Assembly (NCBI GenBank): GCA_003024785.1
Contig: PUQB01000462.1
Location: 27,501-91,500 of the forward strand
Reading direction: 5' to 3'
DNA: 64,000 bases
Source of the DNA: Selaginella tamariscina
Lineage: Eukaryota > Streptophyta > Lycopodiopsida > Selaginellales > Selaginellaceae
Shown: positions 1 to 12,861 of the stretch, piece after piece
Layout: every line of letters starts with the position of its first letter
Numbering within the stretch: position 1 is the first letter of the stretch
Notes under the pieces: model-generated
Database searches by the model: none
Told to the model about the DNA's origin: nothing
The model's input: only the letters and a program-made list of their open reading frames with translations
Position numbers and translations under genes: made by a program

Positions 1-207
1 ACATATCAATATAGTTTAAATGCGTGTGTGTGTTTCACCTGTAATTATAAACATATCAATATAGTTTAAATGAACTGTATACTAATGAGATGCTAACGAC
101 AAACCTGATTAGCATATGTTCTCTGGAAGGGGCTTTTCTCTGAATTGAGCTGCAATAACAAATAACATATCAATCTTCTGAATAACCTGAATGATTAAAC
201 CACTTAC

Positions 208-336
208 ATCTTTGAATTGAAGAACGCCCAACTTGGCCAGGTGCGTGACAGTGCCGTGAGCTGATTCCAATGGGATAATAAGCTGCACCAAGCTCATGTC
301 CTCGGATCTAAACATGTGCATATTGGGTATCACCAT
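208..336 (-). CDS. V-type H+-ATPase subunit a (VHA-a), first coding exon only
   Basis: This is the N-terminal exon of the large membrane subunit a of the vacuolar/trans-Golgi proton pump. The translated stretch with FRSEDMSLVQLIIPLESAH followed by a leucine/glycine-rich segment ending LQFKD is the conserved start of plant VHA-a, which normally reads RSE-M-LVQLIIP-ESAH. The exon ends at a canonical GTAAGT donor (complement of 201-207), so the rest of the gene lies left of the window. Three in-frame ATGs are possible (334-336, 319-321, 313-315); family alignment favours one of the two inner ones. Only about 40 of roughly 800 residues are present, and the match rests on this short but very conserved block. 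The 5' region to about 640 would hold its promoter and leader. Confidence 0.8.
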
Positions 337-911
337 TGGGATAGGATTTGTACTGAGAAAATAAATCGATGCAGCTTATTCTTGAATCAATTTCTGCTCA
401 AGAGTCTTCAGGACAGCGCCCCGAGTCGCGCGCCTGCTCGCGCCCTGATATTCACTCCTCTACTGAAACCCTAATTAGTACACAAAACCCTAGAATTTTT
501 GTCCTGAGGAATCGAACCCAGCGCGTGTTTATGATCTCAGGCGCATTTCGAACACCTGGCTTCTTAGCTTGTCACACATTTTATATAAGAATTTATATTA
601 CATATATACGATTGTTTAAAGAATATATATCATAATAATAACAAATAAACATTTACAATTTTATTTAGATATAATAAAACATTGGCCAGTTTAACACTAA
701 TAATATATTACATGAAGCAAAACGCAGGAATATATTAATATCCAATTTACATAACCTTATGCATTGTGATAATAAATTCATTAATAATTTACATAAATCA
801 TATAGCTACACACACGCACGCACGCAAGCACGTACTTACTCAGGTTCCATTTGAAGACAGTAGTGGTGTATAGTGAGCATACAAGTATATTAATATTCTA
901 TTGGTTACATT

Positions 912-957
<46 letters not shown>

Positions 958-1409
958 CAGCTGACAATCGAGAATCACAAGAATGTGTATACCCTAAACT
1001 AAACCATAATAATTTTAAATTATCAAAATTAAGTTAAACTACCAGATTTAATTAATAATTAAACTAATTTTTTTTTTTAAAACACTATTTAAATAATAAT
1101 GATAAATGGAAATTTACTTTAAATGAAATTGAATATCTCATACATTAAATGAATATCCCGCTTGCATATATTAATAAACCCTAAACCCAAAATATAAATT
1201 TATATTAAACGAACGCGGTTCGATGTCTGACGCGTGCATGGTTTTCTAGGGCTCATCGTTCGGTTTCGTTTACTAAGCAGCTGCTTCAGTACTCCAATTT
1301 GGACCGGCTATTCTCATTGTTCAAGAATTTGCTACAGAAAATCCAAGAGCAGATCTATAGAGGGATTTTATAAAACTTGGTGACCGGGGAGAGTTGCAGG
1401 GATCGAGGA
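337..1409. other. Divergent intergenic region between VHA-a and the carboxylesterase homologue
   Basis: No coding region is supported. It holds CT-rich leader-like sequence near 440-500, a (TA)n microsatellite at about 910-954, CA/CG-rich short repeats near 810-835, and AT-rich DNA. The complement of 508-519 matches the RNA polymerase III B-box consensus GGTTCGANTCC, but no convincing A-box or cloverleaf accompanies it. The two flanking genes are transcribed away from each other, so promoters for both should lie here. Confidence 0.5.
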
Positions 1410-2922
1410 ATGAATATAGGCCTCAAGATCTCAAGCTGGCGGTACAAGAACTCCCTGAAGCGCTCCGTAGTCCTGAAAGACGGCAAGATTCAGTCCACAA
1501 ATCGACCACCAATCAACAGCAGCACTGTGGCACCGAATGCATCGTTCCTAGATGGGGTTGCTACCAAGGATTGCATCATTGATCCTTCAACATCACTCTC
1601 AGTCCGTATCTTTCTTCCCCACCACTGTCTGGGCCTGGGAACGGACACAGCTTTGAGCAAGACATTCGGATGGGTGAATTCTGAGAATGAACAGAAATTC
1701 TCCACAGGAGCGTATTTCCCACGCAAGAATAAGGATGCTCACCTCATCAAATTGCCGGTCATTGTTCAGTTTCACAATGGGGCTTTCATAAGTGGTAGCA
1801 AGGATTCAACCTCCAACGATATCTTCTGTAGGAGGATTGCAAAGGCCTGCAAATGTATCGTGGTTGCTGTTGGTTACAGATTGTCTCCGAAACACAGGTA
1901 TCCCGCTGCTACAGATGATGGCCTCTTCACCTTACGCTGGCTGGCTAAGCAGGCTAATCTTGCCCATTTCTCATCTGCGATATTTTCATGGGATTACCGG
2001 TTACTTTGGTAACATGCTTGTAGATCCATGGATCTCTGCACATCTCGACTGCTCCAGGTATTATGTTCATATATATGTGTGTGTATGATAAATCTTTAAC
2101 AAGTGTATGGTTCTATATGCAGGTGTTTGTTGATGGGAATAGGAGCAGGGGGAACAATAGCACAACAAGTGGCACAGGCATCTACAAGTTTGACGCTAGA
2201 GTTAGAGCCGCTTAAAATAGTAGCCAGGTCCTCATCTACCTTTATCGCAGGGTCATTCACCGCTACCTTCAGAGGTACACACACACACACACACACACAC
2301 GCATATATAGAGACGGAGAGGAAATATAATATGTACAGGTTGGATTATCCAATGCCTACTTCATGGATAAGGACACATTATCACTGGCCTGGAGATGCTT
2401 TCTTCCTGAGGGTGAATATTCTGCTGACCATCCTGCCGTTGATCCGCTCAGGTGCAGCAAGGCGGTACTGTCGAGGATACCGTCCAGCTTGGTAATAAGT
2501 GCTGACTTGGACATGTTGAGGGATCGAGCTGCTGCTTATGTTGAATCTCTCAAAAAGGCCCACGTTGATGCCACGTTTCTTGTGTACAGGTACTGTGTGA
2601 CGTGTGTATATTATAATAGTTGCATAACTACAACTTTGTACATAATTTATACACGCACACACACGCACACACAATTTTGTATTATGTTCTTGCATTATAG
2701 GAAAGGAAAAGAGTTAACATTTTCCGTTTGTATGCACGCGCACAACACACATATTCCTACCAGTATGCGTGTATTTAATATAGAATGGAAAATGTATACA
2801 GGAATGCAGTACATGGTTTTGCTACAGTGGAGAGCTTAATGAATACAAAGCTAGCACGGGCCTGTGTAGAGGATATCGCTATATGGTTTGCTAAGCATGT
2901 GCGGTGTGATGATTGGAGCTGA
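1410..2922 (+). CDS. CXE16-like carboxylesterase (alpha/beta hydrolase) homologue without a nucleophilic serine, one frameshift
   Basis: Four exons (about 1410-2057, 2123-2274, 2339-2589, 2802-2922) joined by GT-AG introns encode a plant carboxylesterase of the CXE/GID1 fold, closest by eye to CXE16. Visible family blocks are DGVATKDCIIDPSTSLSVRI, FCRRIAKACK, VAVGYRLSPKHRYPAATDD and the C-terminal AVHGFATVESL with the catalytic histidine. Two catalytic elements are changed: the oxyanion-hole HGGG reads HNGA, and the nucleophile elbow G-x-S-x-G reads GIGAG, replacing Ser by Gly. A frameshift near 1975-1990 separates the first exon's ORF from the continuation GYFGNMLVDPW that the family expects. 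The start at 1410 gives a family-length N-terminus. It may be a decaying gene or a non-enzymatic homologue; catalysis is unlikely as written. Two introns contain CA repeats. Confidence 0.72.
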
Positions 2923-3436
2923 AAACAGCTGGTTTTTTTTGTAAGTATGTTCGTCATCAATTCTTTGTTTATTTCAATTTTGAAATGTATAATTGTTCTT
3001 TTAACATCGTTTAAATATACACACGTACAGATGTACTTGTATACAGCATTATATTGTGAGGTATATGATGGTTTATATATTTATATTAGATTTATATAAG
3101 AACCACCACGTACACACGCACGCATATATATAGCAGGTGTATATGTTAATTTATTATCTTTGTCTGGTGAGTACATGTCAATTTAGTGGTGGTTCCGAAG
3201 TCATTTTTATATTGTTTGAATGTCTCTATCTATATATTAATTTATCAAATGATTGGACGTGTATATGTTAATATGTAAGGAAATAGTCTTCCATTGTATG
3301 TGAAGAGAATAAGATAATAAAGTATAAGTTATTCAAAATACACAAACATTTATATATTTACATGTTTATATTTAAAGGCCGTATGAGTATTACTTTATAA
3401 AGAAGAATTTTACATAACATGTTCACATAGTTTTAA

Positions 3437-3725
3437 GTGGAGCATAATCTAGTTCCATTTCAATATACACATAGACATTATATTTTTAAAGCATTATATT
3501 ACACATGTAATAAAGATCACATATGTATATTATATTATTTTAATCAGCTATTATATTTAAATAATATAAATAACACATGTAATAAAGTTTTAAATGGAGC
3601 ATAATCCAGTTTCATTTTAACACAGATTTTATATTTTTAATGCTCAACTAGATCACAACCGCCTTACACAAAGAGCACATATGTATATTATATTATTTTA
3701 ACCAGCTATTACATATAATATATAT
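3437..3725. repeat. Imperfect tandem duplication, unit about 150 bp
   Basis: A block starting TGGAGCATAATC at about 3437 recurs at about 3595. Both copies continue through a run ending TATTTTTAA and then share CACATATGTATATTATATTA before diverging. There is no coding content; it looks like a local duplication in intergenic DNA. Confidence 0.55.
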
Positions 3726-5671
3726 CATCACCAAGTTTGGTTTCAACCCTAAACCCTAAACCTAAAAGCTTATAAACTATCAAAAAAGTAAATTAGCATG
3801 AATACTTAAAAATAAATTTATTAGGTTAACAATAATAATTAAATTAAAAGTAAATTTACTAAGTTTAAAATAATAACCAGGTTAGAGAGATAAACTAAGA
3901 GTAATAATAAAATTAAAGGTAATTAAATATTAAGCCAATGCATGGGTATAAATTCATAATAATTAAGTTAAGAGTTATTAAATAATTAAGCATATGGATA
4001 AGAATTTAAAGATGTACTTACTTTGGTTAAGAATAACAATTGGGATATAATACTAGTTTGCACCATTTCCCATATTTAAAAATATATATATACTTGTATA
4101 TAAATAACTTTTCAAAATAATAATTAGGTGAGTGAGTCTAATTGATGTGTTGTGTGCTATTGTATAAATATTCATACAATTATGTAGGTGTTCTCTAACA
4201 TGTTATTCTTAAGATAAACTATTAAATAATGAATTTAGGATAATCATCAAATTGAGTAAAATATATCAATGATTAAATGGGGCGTCCATGACACACAAAC
4301 ACACATTATAAACTTATTGATATTTTTAATTTGGTGAGTCTTTTAACTTAATTGTTATCCTTAACATGGCGAGTCTATTAAATTATTATTTTTAATTTAA
4401 TAAATTTATTGATAAATTAAACCTTCTTTAATTTAATTTTTATCCTTAATCTAATGATTTTATTTTTAAAATGAATCATTAACCAAATTATTTTATTTAA
4501 CCTAGTGAATTTATTTTTAAATTAGATTTTTAACTTAATTATTATTTTAAACATGGTTCAACTAAATCATTAATCTAATTATTATCCTTTCCTAAAGTGA
4601 ACCCATTCTTAAATTAAATTTTATTTTTAAGCTTAATTATTATCTTTAACTTAATTATTATTCTTAATTAAATTAAATTTAAGATAAGCATTGAATGGAA
4701 TTTAAAATGGTAACTGAGGAAATATAAAATAACCATTAATGAAGCGTACGTATTGAATAAACTTATTAGATAAGATTAGTATACATACTCATTGTTGGTG
4801 AGTTTAATTATTTAATAATAATTTATTATTTATCACATTTTTATCTTAAATTAAACCTTTAATGTAATTATTATCCTTAAAATAATGAGTTTATTACGAA
4901 ACTCCTAAATATTTATTTATTACAAGGCTTAACTATTTAATAACCCTTAACCTAATTTTTATCTTTATTAATATGGTGATTTTATTACTATGTAGTTCCG
5001 CTTTTATGCTGCCATACAAAATGAACACTTTGCAATATAATATTCCTTTAGGATTTATTAATATGACATTTAAATTCCTTATAGAATTTATGCTGGCAAT
5101 AACAGTATAAGTACGGGCAATGCTCTCCCTAAAGTATGGACTCTCTCTCTCACACACGCACATGCACATACACACAGGGTTACGTCCATACTCGCATCGC
5201 ATGCAGGATGTGAAGAATGTCAATTGGAAGGAATGGAGTTTAATAAGCATGTGAACAGATGGATAGAGAGGCGGTCTATGTTATACTTGCTCGAACTAAA
5301 CAGGAACTCTAAATAATTTGCATACATATTCACAATCAGCAATCTTATATTTTTGTTGGTTGCTTGCGTACTATTCATTACATTATATAATACAATGTAC
5401 AGGGTATACACACACACACAGATATAGATACATAGACGCGCGCCGCGCACATGTAACATAACGTGTTACATGTGTGCGTGTATATAACGTTTTACGCGCG
5501 CGCAAGTTTATGCCCTGCTGCATGATAAAGTGCCATCAAGACGTTTGGCTAATTAATCGTTATTAATTAAGATAATACCATAATGCAACCCACCAGGTAG
5601 GGGAACTCCTTAACAAAACTCTCTATTTCCCTCAGTTATGCAGTTCATTTCTCTCCTCTCACACAGACAAT

Positions 5672-5700
5672 TACTCTCTCTCTCTCTCTCTCTCTCTCTC

Positions 5701-5732
<32 letters not shown>
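5672..5732. repeat. (CT)n-(GA)n inverted microsatellite
   Basis: A run of CT dinucleotides passes directly into a run of GA dinucleotides at about 5702, forming a near-perfect palindrome of about 60 bp that can fold as a hairpin. It lies just beyond the 3' end of the methyltransferase homologue. Confidence 0.8.
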
Positions 5733-5734
<2 letters not shown>

Positions 5735-5864
5735 CGTTACGTGCATAGAGACACATTCCACATATACGGTCAGTCTAAGGCCTACATAGAACTGCTGTAG
5801 AGATCCTTGCTTAAGCACCAATAGGTCATATCTTTATTGATACACAAAAGCAAGAAACCACTTA

Positions 5865-7015
5865 TTAATGCACAACAAGACGTGACTTTTTGTCCATCTT
5901 ATAACCCTCTATAACTTGCTCCTTAGAAGGTACATTCTTCACAGTGATGTTAGAAAACCCGCTCTTTTCAAGGAGAGCTTTGTGTTCTCAAATGTCCGGC
6001 TTTTCCCTCCATCGGTATATCCAACCATTAACATATCAAGATCAAATTCAAAGGGACCATCCATGGTGTGGATCGGCTCCACGACAATAACCTTACCACC
6101 GTTAGGAAGTGCATTGTAACAGTTCTTGAGCAACTTGAGGCAATCCTCGTCGTTAAAATTAAGGAAAACGGTCTAAGAAATCAGATGCGAGGAGCTAATC
6201 AAGTGTGTCCGTGTACATGAGAAAGCTTACCTTAATCATCATAGCATCTCCACTAGGAACAGACTCAAACATATCTCCAGCCACGTGATGAACTCCTGCA
6301 ATATAATTGATGATTATTATACCGGCATTTAAACTCTAAAACGTACCTGTATAGTTTGGAGCAGTCTCGATAATATGTGGGAGGTCGAAGTTAATACCTT
6401 TGATATTGGGATATTTCTGCACTATCTTATCTATGCACATGCCTATGCCTCCACCAACATCCACAAGAGTGTTTATATTTTTGAATCCATCATAGTTATC
6501 CAAGATTAAGGACATAGTAACACCACTCCACACAATCAACCGTCGTTCAGCAGCTTGTTATACTCAGAGTCGTACTTACCGTGCTCCCAGACATGCACCT
6601 TATTTGCAATGGCATATGCATATCCTCCGTCTAAGATAGCTTCGTGGATCTTTTGAAAACCATTTAGACCGTAAGGATGCATGAGGAGAAGTAAGAAGTG
6701 GTATTCTTCCGCTAACCACTTGGAGATGCTGTTTACGGAGTAACAAACCTCACCATTTTCACCGGTTGTTTCGTCAAACACCTTCTTATGAACTAAGAAG
6801 TGGAGGATTCGTTGAAGAACGTCTTTCTGGGGATTCTTTGCATTCTTAAGCTTGGATACGATTTGATCGAGAGAAAGAGGGCCTGATTTGGCAAGCATAT
6901 TGGGGATATCAAGAAGAACAACAGCTTTGAGAATGAACGGAGTGATATATGAAAAGATCATGCTTTTGAGCTCAAAATGGCCCTGTGCATCCTCCCTGCT
7001 AATACTACTCTCCAT
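5865..7015 (-). CDS. COMT-type plant O-methyltransferase homologue, catalytic HDW replaced, two frameshifts
   Basis: Four exons (7015 to about 6347, 6295-6231, 6172-5865) read [19 protein letters not shown], then the dimerisation region, then the SAM-binding motif [16 protein letters not shown] and [11 protein letters not shown]. These are typical of class II plant small-molecule O-methyltransferases such as caffeate and flavonoid OMTs. The block that normally carries the catalytic base (LHDWSDE-C) reads FLNFNDEDC, so the His is replaced by Leu. A frameshift near 6540 splits exon 1 from the [10 protein letters not shown] segment. Another near 5955 lies in a T run, after which the expected C-terminus ([10 protein letters not shown] to SRLVVH) follows in a second frame, with the stop at 5865-5867. 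With those shifts corrected, the length of about 350 residues fits the family. It may be a pseudogene, or a gene with assembly indels; methyl transfer by the usual base looks unlikely. Confidence 0.75.
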
Positions 7016-8429
7016 TCTAATGTGATATGTGATGCCTTGGTAATGTGCGCATTTATATATGTGTACTGATATATTAAAGCTGAGCTACCAGTGAAAGGGA
7101 CTTTTAAACCTCTTTAGATTGTGCATGAGATTTTGCTTATCCATTCATTCTCCTTACCCCAAGGAAATTGAGTAGTCTCTTTCATTCCTATTTTTAAATG
7201 TATGAAATTTCTTATTTGTGTATGTGTACCTATTAAATGCATTATCCCAATTCCACTAATTTAGGATCCCCAACAAAATAAAAGTTTAATTAGTAATTTA
7301 AGTCTAATGATATTTAATATAATTATATTATATGCGAAATCATAAAACATTTGCCAGATTTATTCTTAAGTATAACATGGAGTCTATCGTTTAAAATATT
7401 TAAACTAATGAATTTACCTTTCATTTGACATGTAAATTTTTAAATTAATTGTTTTTTCGACAAAGAAAATGGTTAAAACAAAAGAAAATAAGATGTTAAA
7501 TTTAAACCATTTAAAAATGTTTTAACTTTAAACCATTAGAACAAAATTAAATCTTATTTAAGTTAGTACTTACTCAATCTTTAAAGAGTTTATAATTAAG
7601 TGGCTTTTGTAATTTCAGATTTATATTTTATTTAACTAGGGCAGTATCTTTCCTATATTTATATATCATACTTTACAATCAAATTATTATTAATAATTCT
7701 CATTTTATTTAATAATTAAGGATAATTCTATTTAACCCACTTTATATTTAAAATAATTATGCACTTATATTTATAAAGTGCATATGTATATTCATATTTG
7801 AAAATTTAGTATTCTCTCCTATTGAGAACAAGTTCAATATATAATAAAATAAATACATATAAAATTCTATTAAGAGGGTTTATAATTACCATTTTCTACT
7901 CAATTTGAAGATTAAAAAAATAATTACCATCTACTAAAACATATCTTGTACATATTATTAATCTATTTATATAATAAAGTTTAAATATGAGTTTTACATT
8001 ATAATGGTTAATTAAATTAAAAATTAAATTACTAGTGAGCAATTCCTATTTAATCATTAATGAGTTTTTTTTTAATTAATTAGTGTTTTAAGTTTAAAGA
8101 TATGAATACATTCAACATACATATTTAAAAAACAATGCATATTATTCTATATGTATATTATATAACCATGTTTGCTATATGAGAGAATATATTTATATTT
8201 ATTTGTGTGCACCATATTCACTTATGTTCATATATATATTTATATATATACACACACACATTTGTGTGGGCATTTACTATATAGCACTTACATAAAAGTG
8301 TACAATAATTAAATTAAGATTCGTGTATATATATATATAATTAAAGACGATGCATATATAATTGATATAGACCAATATATACCTATAAAAAACAATGCAT
8401 ATTGTATATTGTGTGTATAAGAATTGTGT
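7016..8429. other. AT-rich intergenic region
   Basis: About 1.4 kb of AT-rich sequence. The first ~100 bp should hold the promoter of the methyltransferase homologue, but I see no clear element. No coding region is supported. Confidence 0.5.
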
Positions 8430-9480
8430 ATAAATAATATTTTCTTATTTAAATATAATATTCTTTTTAAATTATTATAATTTTAACTAAACTATAAGGT
8501 AAATATATTTTATTTTTATTTTAAAATGAATGAAATTATAAATAAGGATGTTTAATCATAAATAAGAAGAGTATTGAGTTTTGAAGTTTACTTGGTACTA
8601 CAAACAGTGACTGGTTGACTGATGTAATATGGATGATGTATATCGTATACACATCATGTTTGATATTTTGTAACTATTTAGTTCATTATGTGTGCATATT
8701 TCAACGATTAAATACAATAAATCAGTAAGCGCGCACATATAGAAAGAGAGACTAAGATGAAGATGAGTGTCAATATAGTACGAACGTAGCATCATTAGGT
8801 TTTTAGTACACATGTATTTTATATATATATAGAAATATATGTATGAGAAGTTCTTTGTTTACTGAAATGATACACGTACATACAACACACACCACACATA
8901 TGCATCATCTATTATTGTATATATAGGATATAGTACGTACATGTTTATTAAATATATTTAAGACTAAACGGAAGATTTAAAGGACCGCTTAACTCTTGCA
9001 TATCTAAGTTTTATATATGCGTATATGTATAAACATACGTATATACACATGCATGTACGTGTGTAGCTGGTTTCTTTTTTATATGGATATCACATATGTA
9101 TGTATATGCATGTTACACAAGAGATATTTTCGAGATTAATTGCACTCCCTCCCTCTCTCCCTCCATCCCCCCCCCCCCTCTCTCTCTCTCATACACACAC
9201 ACACATTTATACACAGATGTACGTATAGTACATTAATATGTATAGCATAAGGCCTTCATACAAGCAATAATACATATGTCTACAATACATACGTATGTAT
9301 GTATGAGTGTTTATGTAACATGTCGACGTAAAGGGTTCTTTCTGCTAGTCCGCTTCTGTGTGCAATGTGTGTACTTACACATATATAATGCATTACACAT
9401 AAAGGAGATTGCGATATTTTGCTGGACACCATTTAATGGCTGATGTGAGGTAAAGTTTAAAGAGAATATACCACAATATC
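8430..9480. repeat. Inverted repeat arm A: upstream region of the dioxygenase pseudogene
   Basis: This ~1-kb segment is the reverse complement of 11487-12435, with small indels. Shared landmarks are a block around GAGAATATACCACAATAT at its right edge, TTTGCTGGACA, the CT/CA microsatellite near 9175, AAACGGAAGATT near 8970 and CAGTGACTGGTTGACTGATG near 8608. Parts also match the region upstream of the second dioxygenase gene (34170-34830) and a topoisomerase intron (35275-35560). It occupies the promoter position of the gene starting near 9660. Confidence 0.8.
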
Positions 9481-9659
9481 ACGAGCACCTATCAAAATAA
9501 TATAGGATAAAATCTGCACATAGTCAATGTGTAGACGAGGGTGACAATCGTGTGGACCTCACTACACAGTGTATGTAGATGCACGCGATATACACACCAC
9601 ATTATACGTATAGTTACATAGCGAAAAAGATGCATCATATAGAAGAGAGATCAGTTCCA

Positions 9660-10464
9660 AGACTAGTGGAGTGATGAAGGTAGATGTCGAATTGTTGGAC
9701 CGACCAAGCTTGCAAGGAATGGGGGTTCTTTCATGTGGTTAACCATGATGTTTGCGAGGAAACCATCAATAATATTATGCAGGTAAGTATGTGTGTGTGT
9801 GTGTGCGAAGATAGAGGTATATAGATTGTAGTTAATTATACACTGGTGATATATATAGATACATACATACATACATACATAGTAAATATATAAGTATTTT
9901 TATCTGATATAGATATACTTGCATCACTTATGGACTATCGCAGATATGTAGATATACATTAGAACAAATTACCAGATCATGTTTCTACACATACCCACAC
10001 AGATATCTTACCAGATCATGTTTCTACACATACCCACACACACACACACACTGTTGCATACAGGTTGCAGAAGAGTGTTTTGAGCTTCCCATGGAAGAGA
10101 GAATGAAGACTTCAGTGCAGAACCGAGTAAGACTATGAGTGGGATTAGATATGGCCTTCAGTTCGATAGTAATGGTGTTCAAATTGGAGGGATTTCTTGG
10201 ACTTGCTGAAGTGTTATCCTCTCACTGAAGATGTCTTAAACACATTCCCCGCCTCTCCCCATTTACTCAGGTTGTGTGTGTGTGTGTGTGTGTTTACATG
10301 CTTATACTCTATGTAGATATCTTATGCATATGTCATGGTATCATTTAGAATGCATGTAGTTGTAACAGCAGCTACTGTAAGAACCAGAAAATCAGAATTT
10401 TCACACTCTCTCTCTCTACACACATATATATATTACACGCATGTATCCACACATATATCCACAC

Positions 10465-10522
<58 letters not shown>

Positions 10523-11431
10523 GAGAGTATATACTAAACAGTGAAGTTAACACAGTACGTGCTCTGGCTTTAACCATGATGTCACTCATATCACAGGGAC
10601 TGGGGCTAGAAGCGGGCTGTGTTGAGAGTACAGTTTCACATCTAGAACAATCGTTGCTTATCAACAGGTATCTACCGTGTCCGGAGCCTCATCTTGTTCT
10701 TGGAGTACGTCCCATTGTGATCCAGGTTTGATTACTGTGCTCTCGATGAACCAAGTACAAGGCTTGCAAGTGAAGAAGTTCAACTCCTGGGTTACTGTTA
10801 AACCTATCCCAAATTCCCTCGTTGTCAACCCTGGTGATCAGCTACAGGTACTCTCTCTCTCTCTCCCTCTGTCAGTTATGCATATTACGTACATTTGCTG
10901 CAGCAAAGTTGTAGTTAAATGAACCTCCATATATCTATGTTCTACACATCTATAGATTCCTATATACATAGACACGTACAAGGTACAAATACATGCCCAC
11001 ATGCTGTATACGTATGCATGTAAGTTGTGTATGTCTGTATGTGTATCTACGCACACATACACACATGCATTTATCTGTTCAATATGTGTGTGTGTGTGTC
11101 ATTAGTAAGAAGACGTGTGTAGATATTTTTGTAGATATGAAGATTTTGTATATTTGTATTTCTGTTTATATTTCTATGTACATACATATACATGAATGTA
11201 TATAACTATTGTATGTATTTTGCAGATATTGAGTAACAGTAAGTATAAGAGCGTACAACATAGAGCATTGGCAAACTCCAACAAGACAAGGTTTTCATTT
11301 GCGAGTTTTTTTAACCCTCCCACGAATGAATAATTAAACCTCTTCCTCAGCTTGTGGATGAACAGCATCCAGCACAATACGCTGCATTGACATTCGAAGA
11401 ATACTTGAACAATATTTGTCTCAGAGGCTGA
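9660..11431 (+). pseudogene. 2-oxoglutarate/Fe(II) dioxygenase (DOXC class), broken copy
   Basis: This is an inverted, degraded duplicate of the gene at 31685-33989. Exons lie at about 9660-9782, 10064-10268, 10550-10848 and 11225-11431 and match the other copy closely. Three lesions are visible. About 100 bp are missing near 9670, including the start codon and N-terminus. About 29 bp are missing at the start of exon 3, just before 10554. One C is missing near 10710, where the other copy encodes the iron ligands RPHCDPG. The last exon also changes frame before VDEQHPAQYAALTFEEYL. It cannot make a normal enzyme as written. Because it is flanked by oppositely oriented copies of the family promoter region, antisense transcription is conceivable. 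Confidence 0.8.
10467..10522. repeat. (GA)n microsatellite in a dioxygenase intron
   Basis: Two adjoining runs of GA repeats separated by a short interruption, in the second intron of the broken dioxygenase. The matching intron of the second gene copy holds a shorter CT run near 32627. Confidence 0.8.
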
Positions 11432-11486
11432 GTAAACGCACTTTACAAACACTGACTCTTAATTAATGATTAAACTTGATTACTTA

Positions 11487-11769
11487 AATATTGTGGTATA
11501 TTCTCTTTATAAACTTTAGCAATTACTCACATCAGCCCATTAAATGGGAGCTGTCCAGCAAAATATCGCAATCTCCTTTATCTGTAATGCATTATATATG
11601 TTTAACACATCGCACGCGCGCGCCACACAAGCGGACTAACAGAAAGAAACCTCTTTAACACTTTACATACATACATACATACGTATGTATTGTAATCATA
11701 TGTATTATTGCTTGTATGAAGGCCTCATGCTATACATATTAATGTACTATACGTACATCTGTGTATAAA

Positions 11770-11808
<39 letters not shown>

Positions 11809-12435
11809 AAGAGGGGGAGGGAGAGAGGATCTGCCAGGAGAAATATAATCTAACCTCGAAAATATGATACACTCTCTTGTAACCAGCTACACACGTAATG
11901 CATGTGTATATACGTATGTTTATACATATACGCATATATAAAACTTAGATATGCAAGAGCTAAGCGGTCCTTTGAATCTTCCGTTTAGTCTTAAATATAT
12001 TTAATAAACATGTACGTACTATATCCTATATATACAATAATAGATGTGCATATGTGTGGTGTGTGTTGTATGTACGTCTATCATTTCAGTAAAAAAAAAC
12101 TTCTCATACATATATTTCTATATATATAAAATACATGTGTACTCGCTTACTGATTTATTGCATTTAATCGTTGAAATATGCACACATAATGAACTAAATA
12201 GTTACAAAATATCAAACATGATGTGTATACGATATACATCATCCATATTACATCAGTCAACCAGTCACTGTTTATAGTGACTTTCTGCTAATTAAACTTC
12301 AAAACTCAGTAGTCTTCTTATTTATAAATAAACATCCTTGTTTTACATTTTTAAAATTAAAATAAAATATATTACCTTATAATTTAGTTAAATTATAATA
12401 ATTTAAAAAGAATATTATATTTAAATAAGAAAATT
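11487..12435. repeat. Inverted repeat arm B, downstream of the dioxygenase pseudogene
   Basis: This begins about 55 bp after the pseudogene's stop with ATATTGTGGTATATTCTC and runs to about 12435, as the reverse complement of 8430-9480. In orientation it equals the upstream region of the second dioxygenase gene (34170-34830), so it is an extra promoter-region copy pointing leftward into the 3' end of the pseudogene. It contains a relic of the topoisomerase 3' exon near 11953-11990. Confidence 0.8.
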
Positions 12436-12861
12436 TATATATAAGTATTTTATTCATTCCAAATTTTCTGTACTCTATTTCATTCTAATTTTCCTATAAG
12501 GTTCATTCAACATAACAGCAATAGTGATAAATTTAATTTAATCTCATGTTCTACAAATTCTCAACTTACATTTCTTATACTCATTTCATAATAACTATAA
12601 CAAATCTCAAATAAAAGCATCTATGAGGTTCAAATGTATATAATATGATAAATAATAAGGATACATATAAGAAAATGTCTCTCTTTAAACTTATAAAAGT
12701 GAAGTATGAATGTAAATAGAAAACTCTTAAATGCAATGTGTGAAATTATACATTGTTTTACTTAACATTAGATTACATATAAAAAAATGTATATAAAATT
12801 AGGTTTTTTTTCTTTAGGGTTAGGATATTTTTTAAGGAAACTTTGTTTAGGGTTCAGCGGG
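12436..12861. other. AT-rich intergenic region
   Basis: About 430 bp of AT-rich sequence between inverted repeat arm B and the F-box-like pseudogene. No coding region or clear regulatory element is seen. Confidence 0.4.

Larger units (their letters stand above)
2923..5864. other. AT-rich intergenic region
   Basis: No coding sequence is supported. It is strongly AT-rich, with a short telomere-like AAACCCTAAACC stretch near 3752, a local tandem duplication (listed separately), CA/CT microsatellites near 5140-5180 and 5410, and a CT/GA palindromic microsatellite at about 5672-5732. Confidence 0.5.

Noticed and set aside
470..545. tRNA gene or tRNA-derived SINE on the minus strand
   Set aside because: A perfect B-box-like stretch exists at 508-519, but no matching A-box, acceptor stem or anticodon arm could be built.
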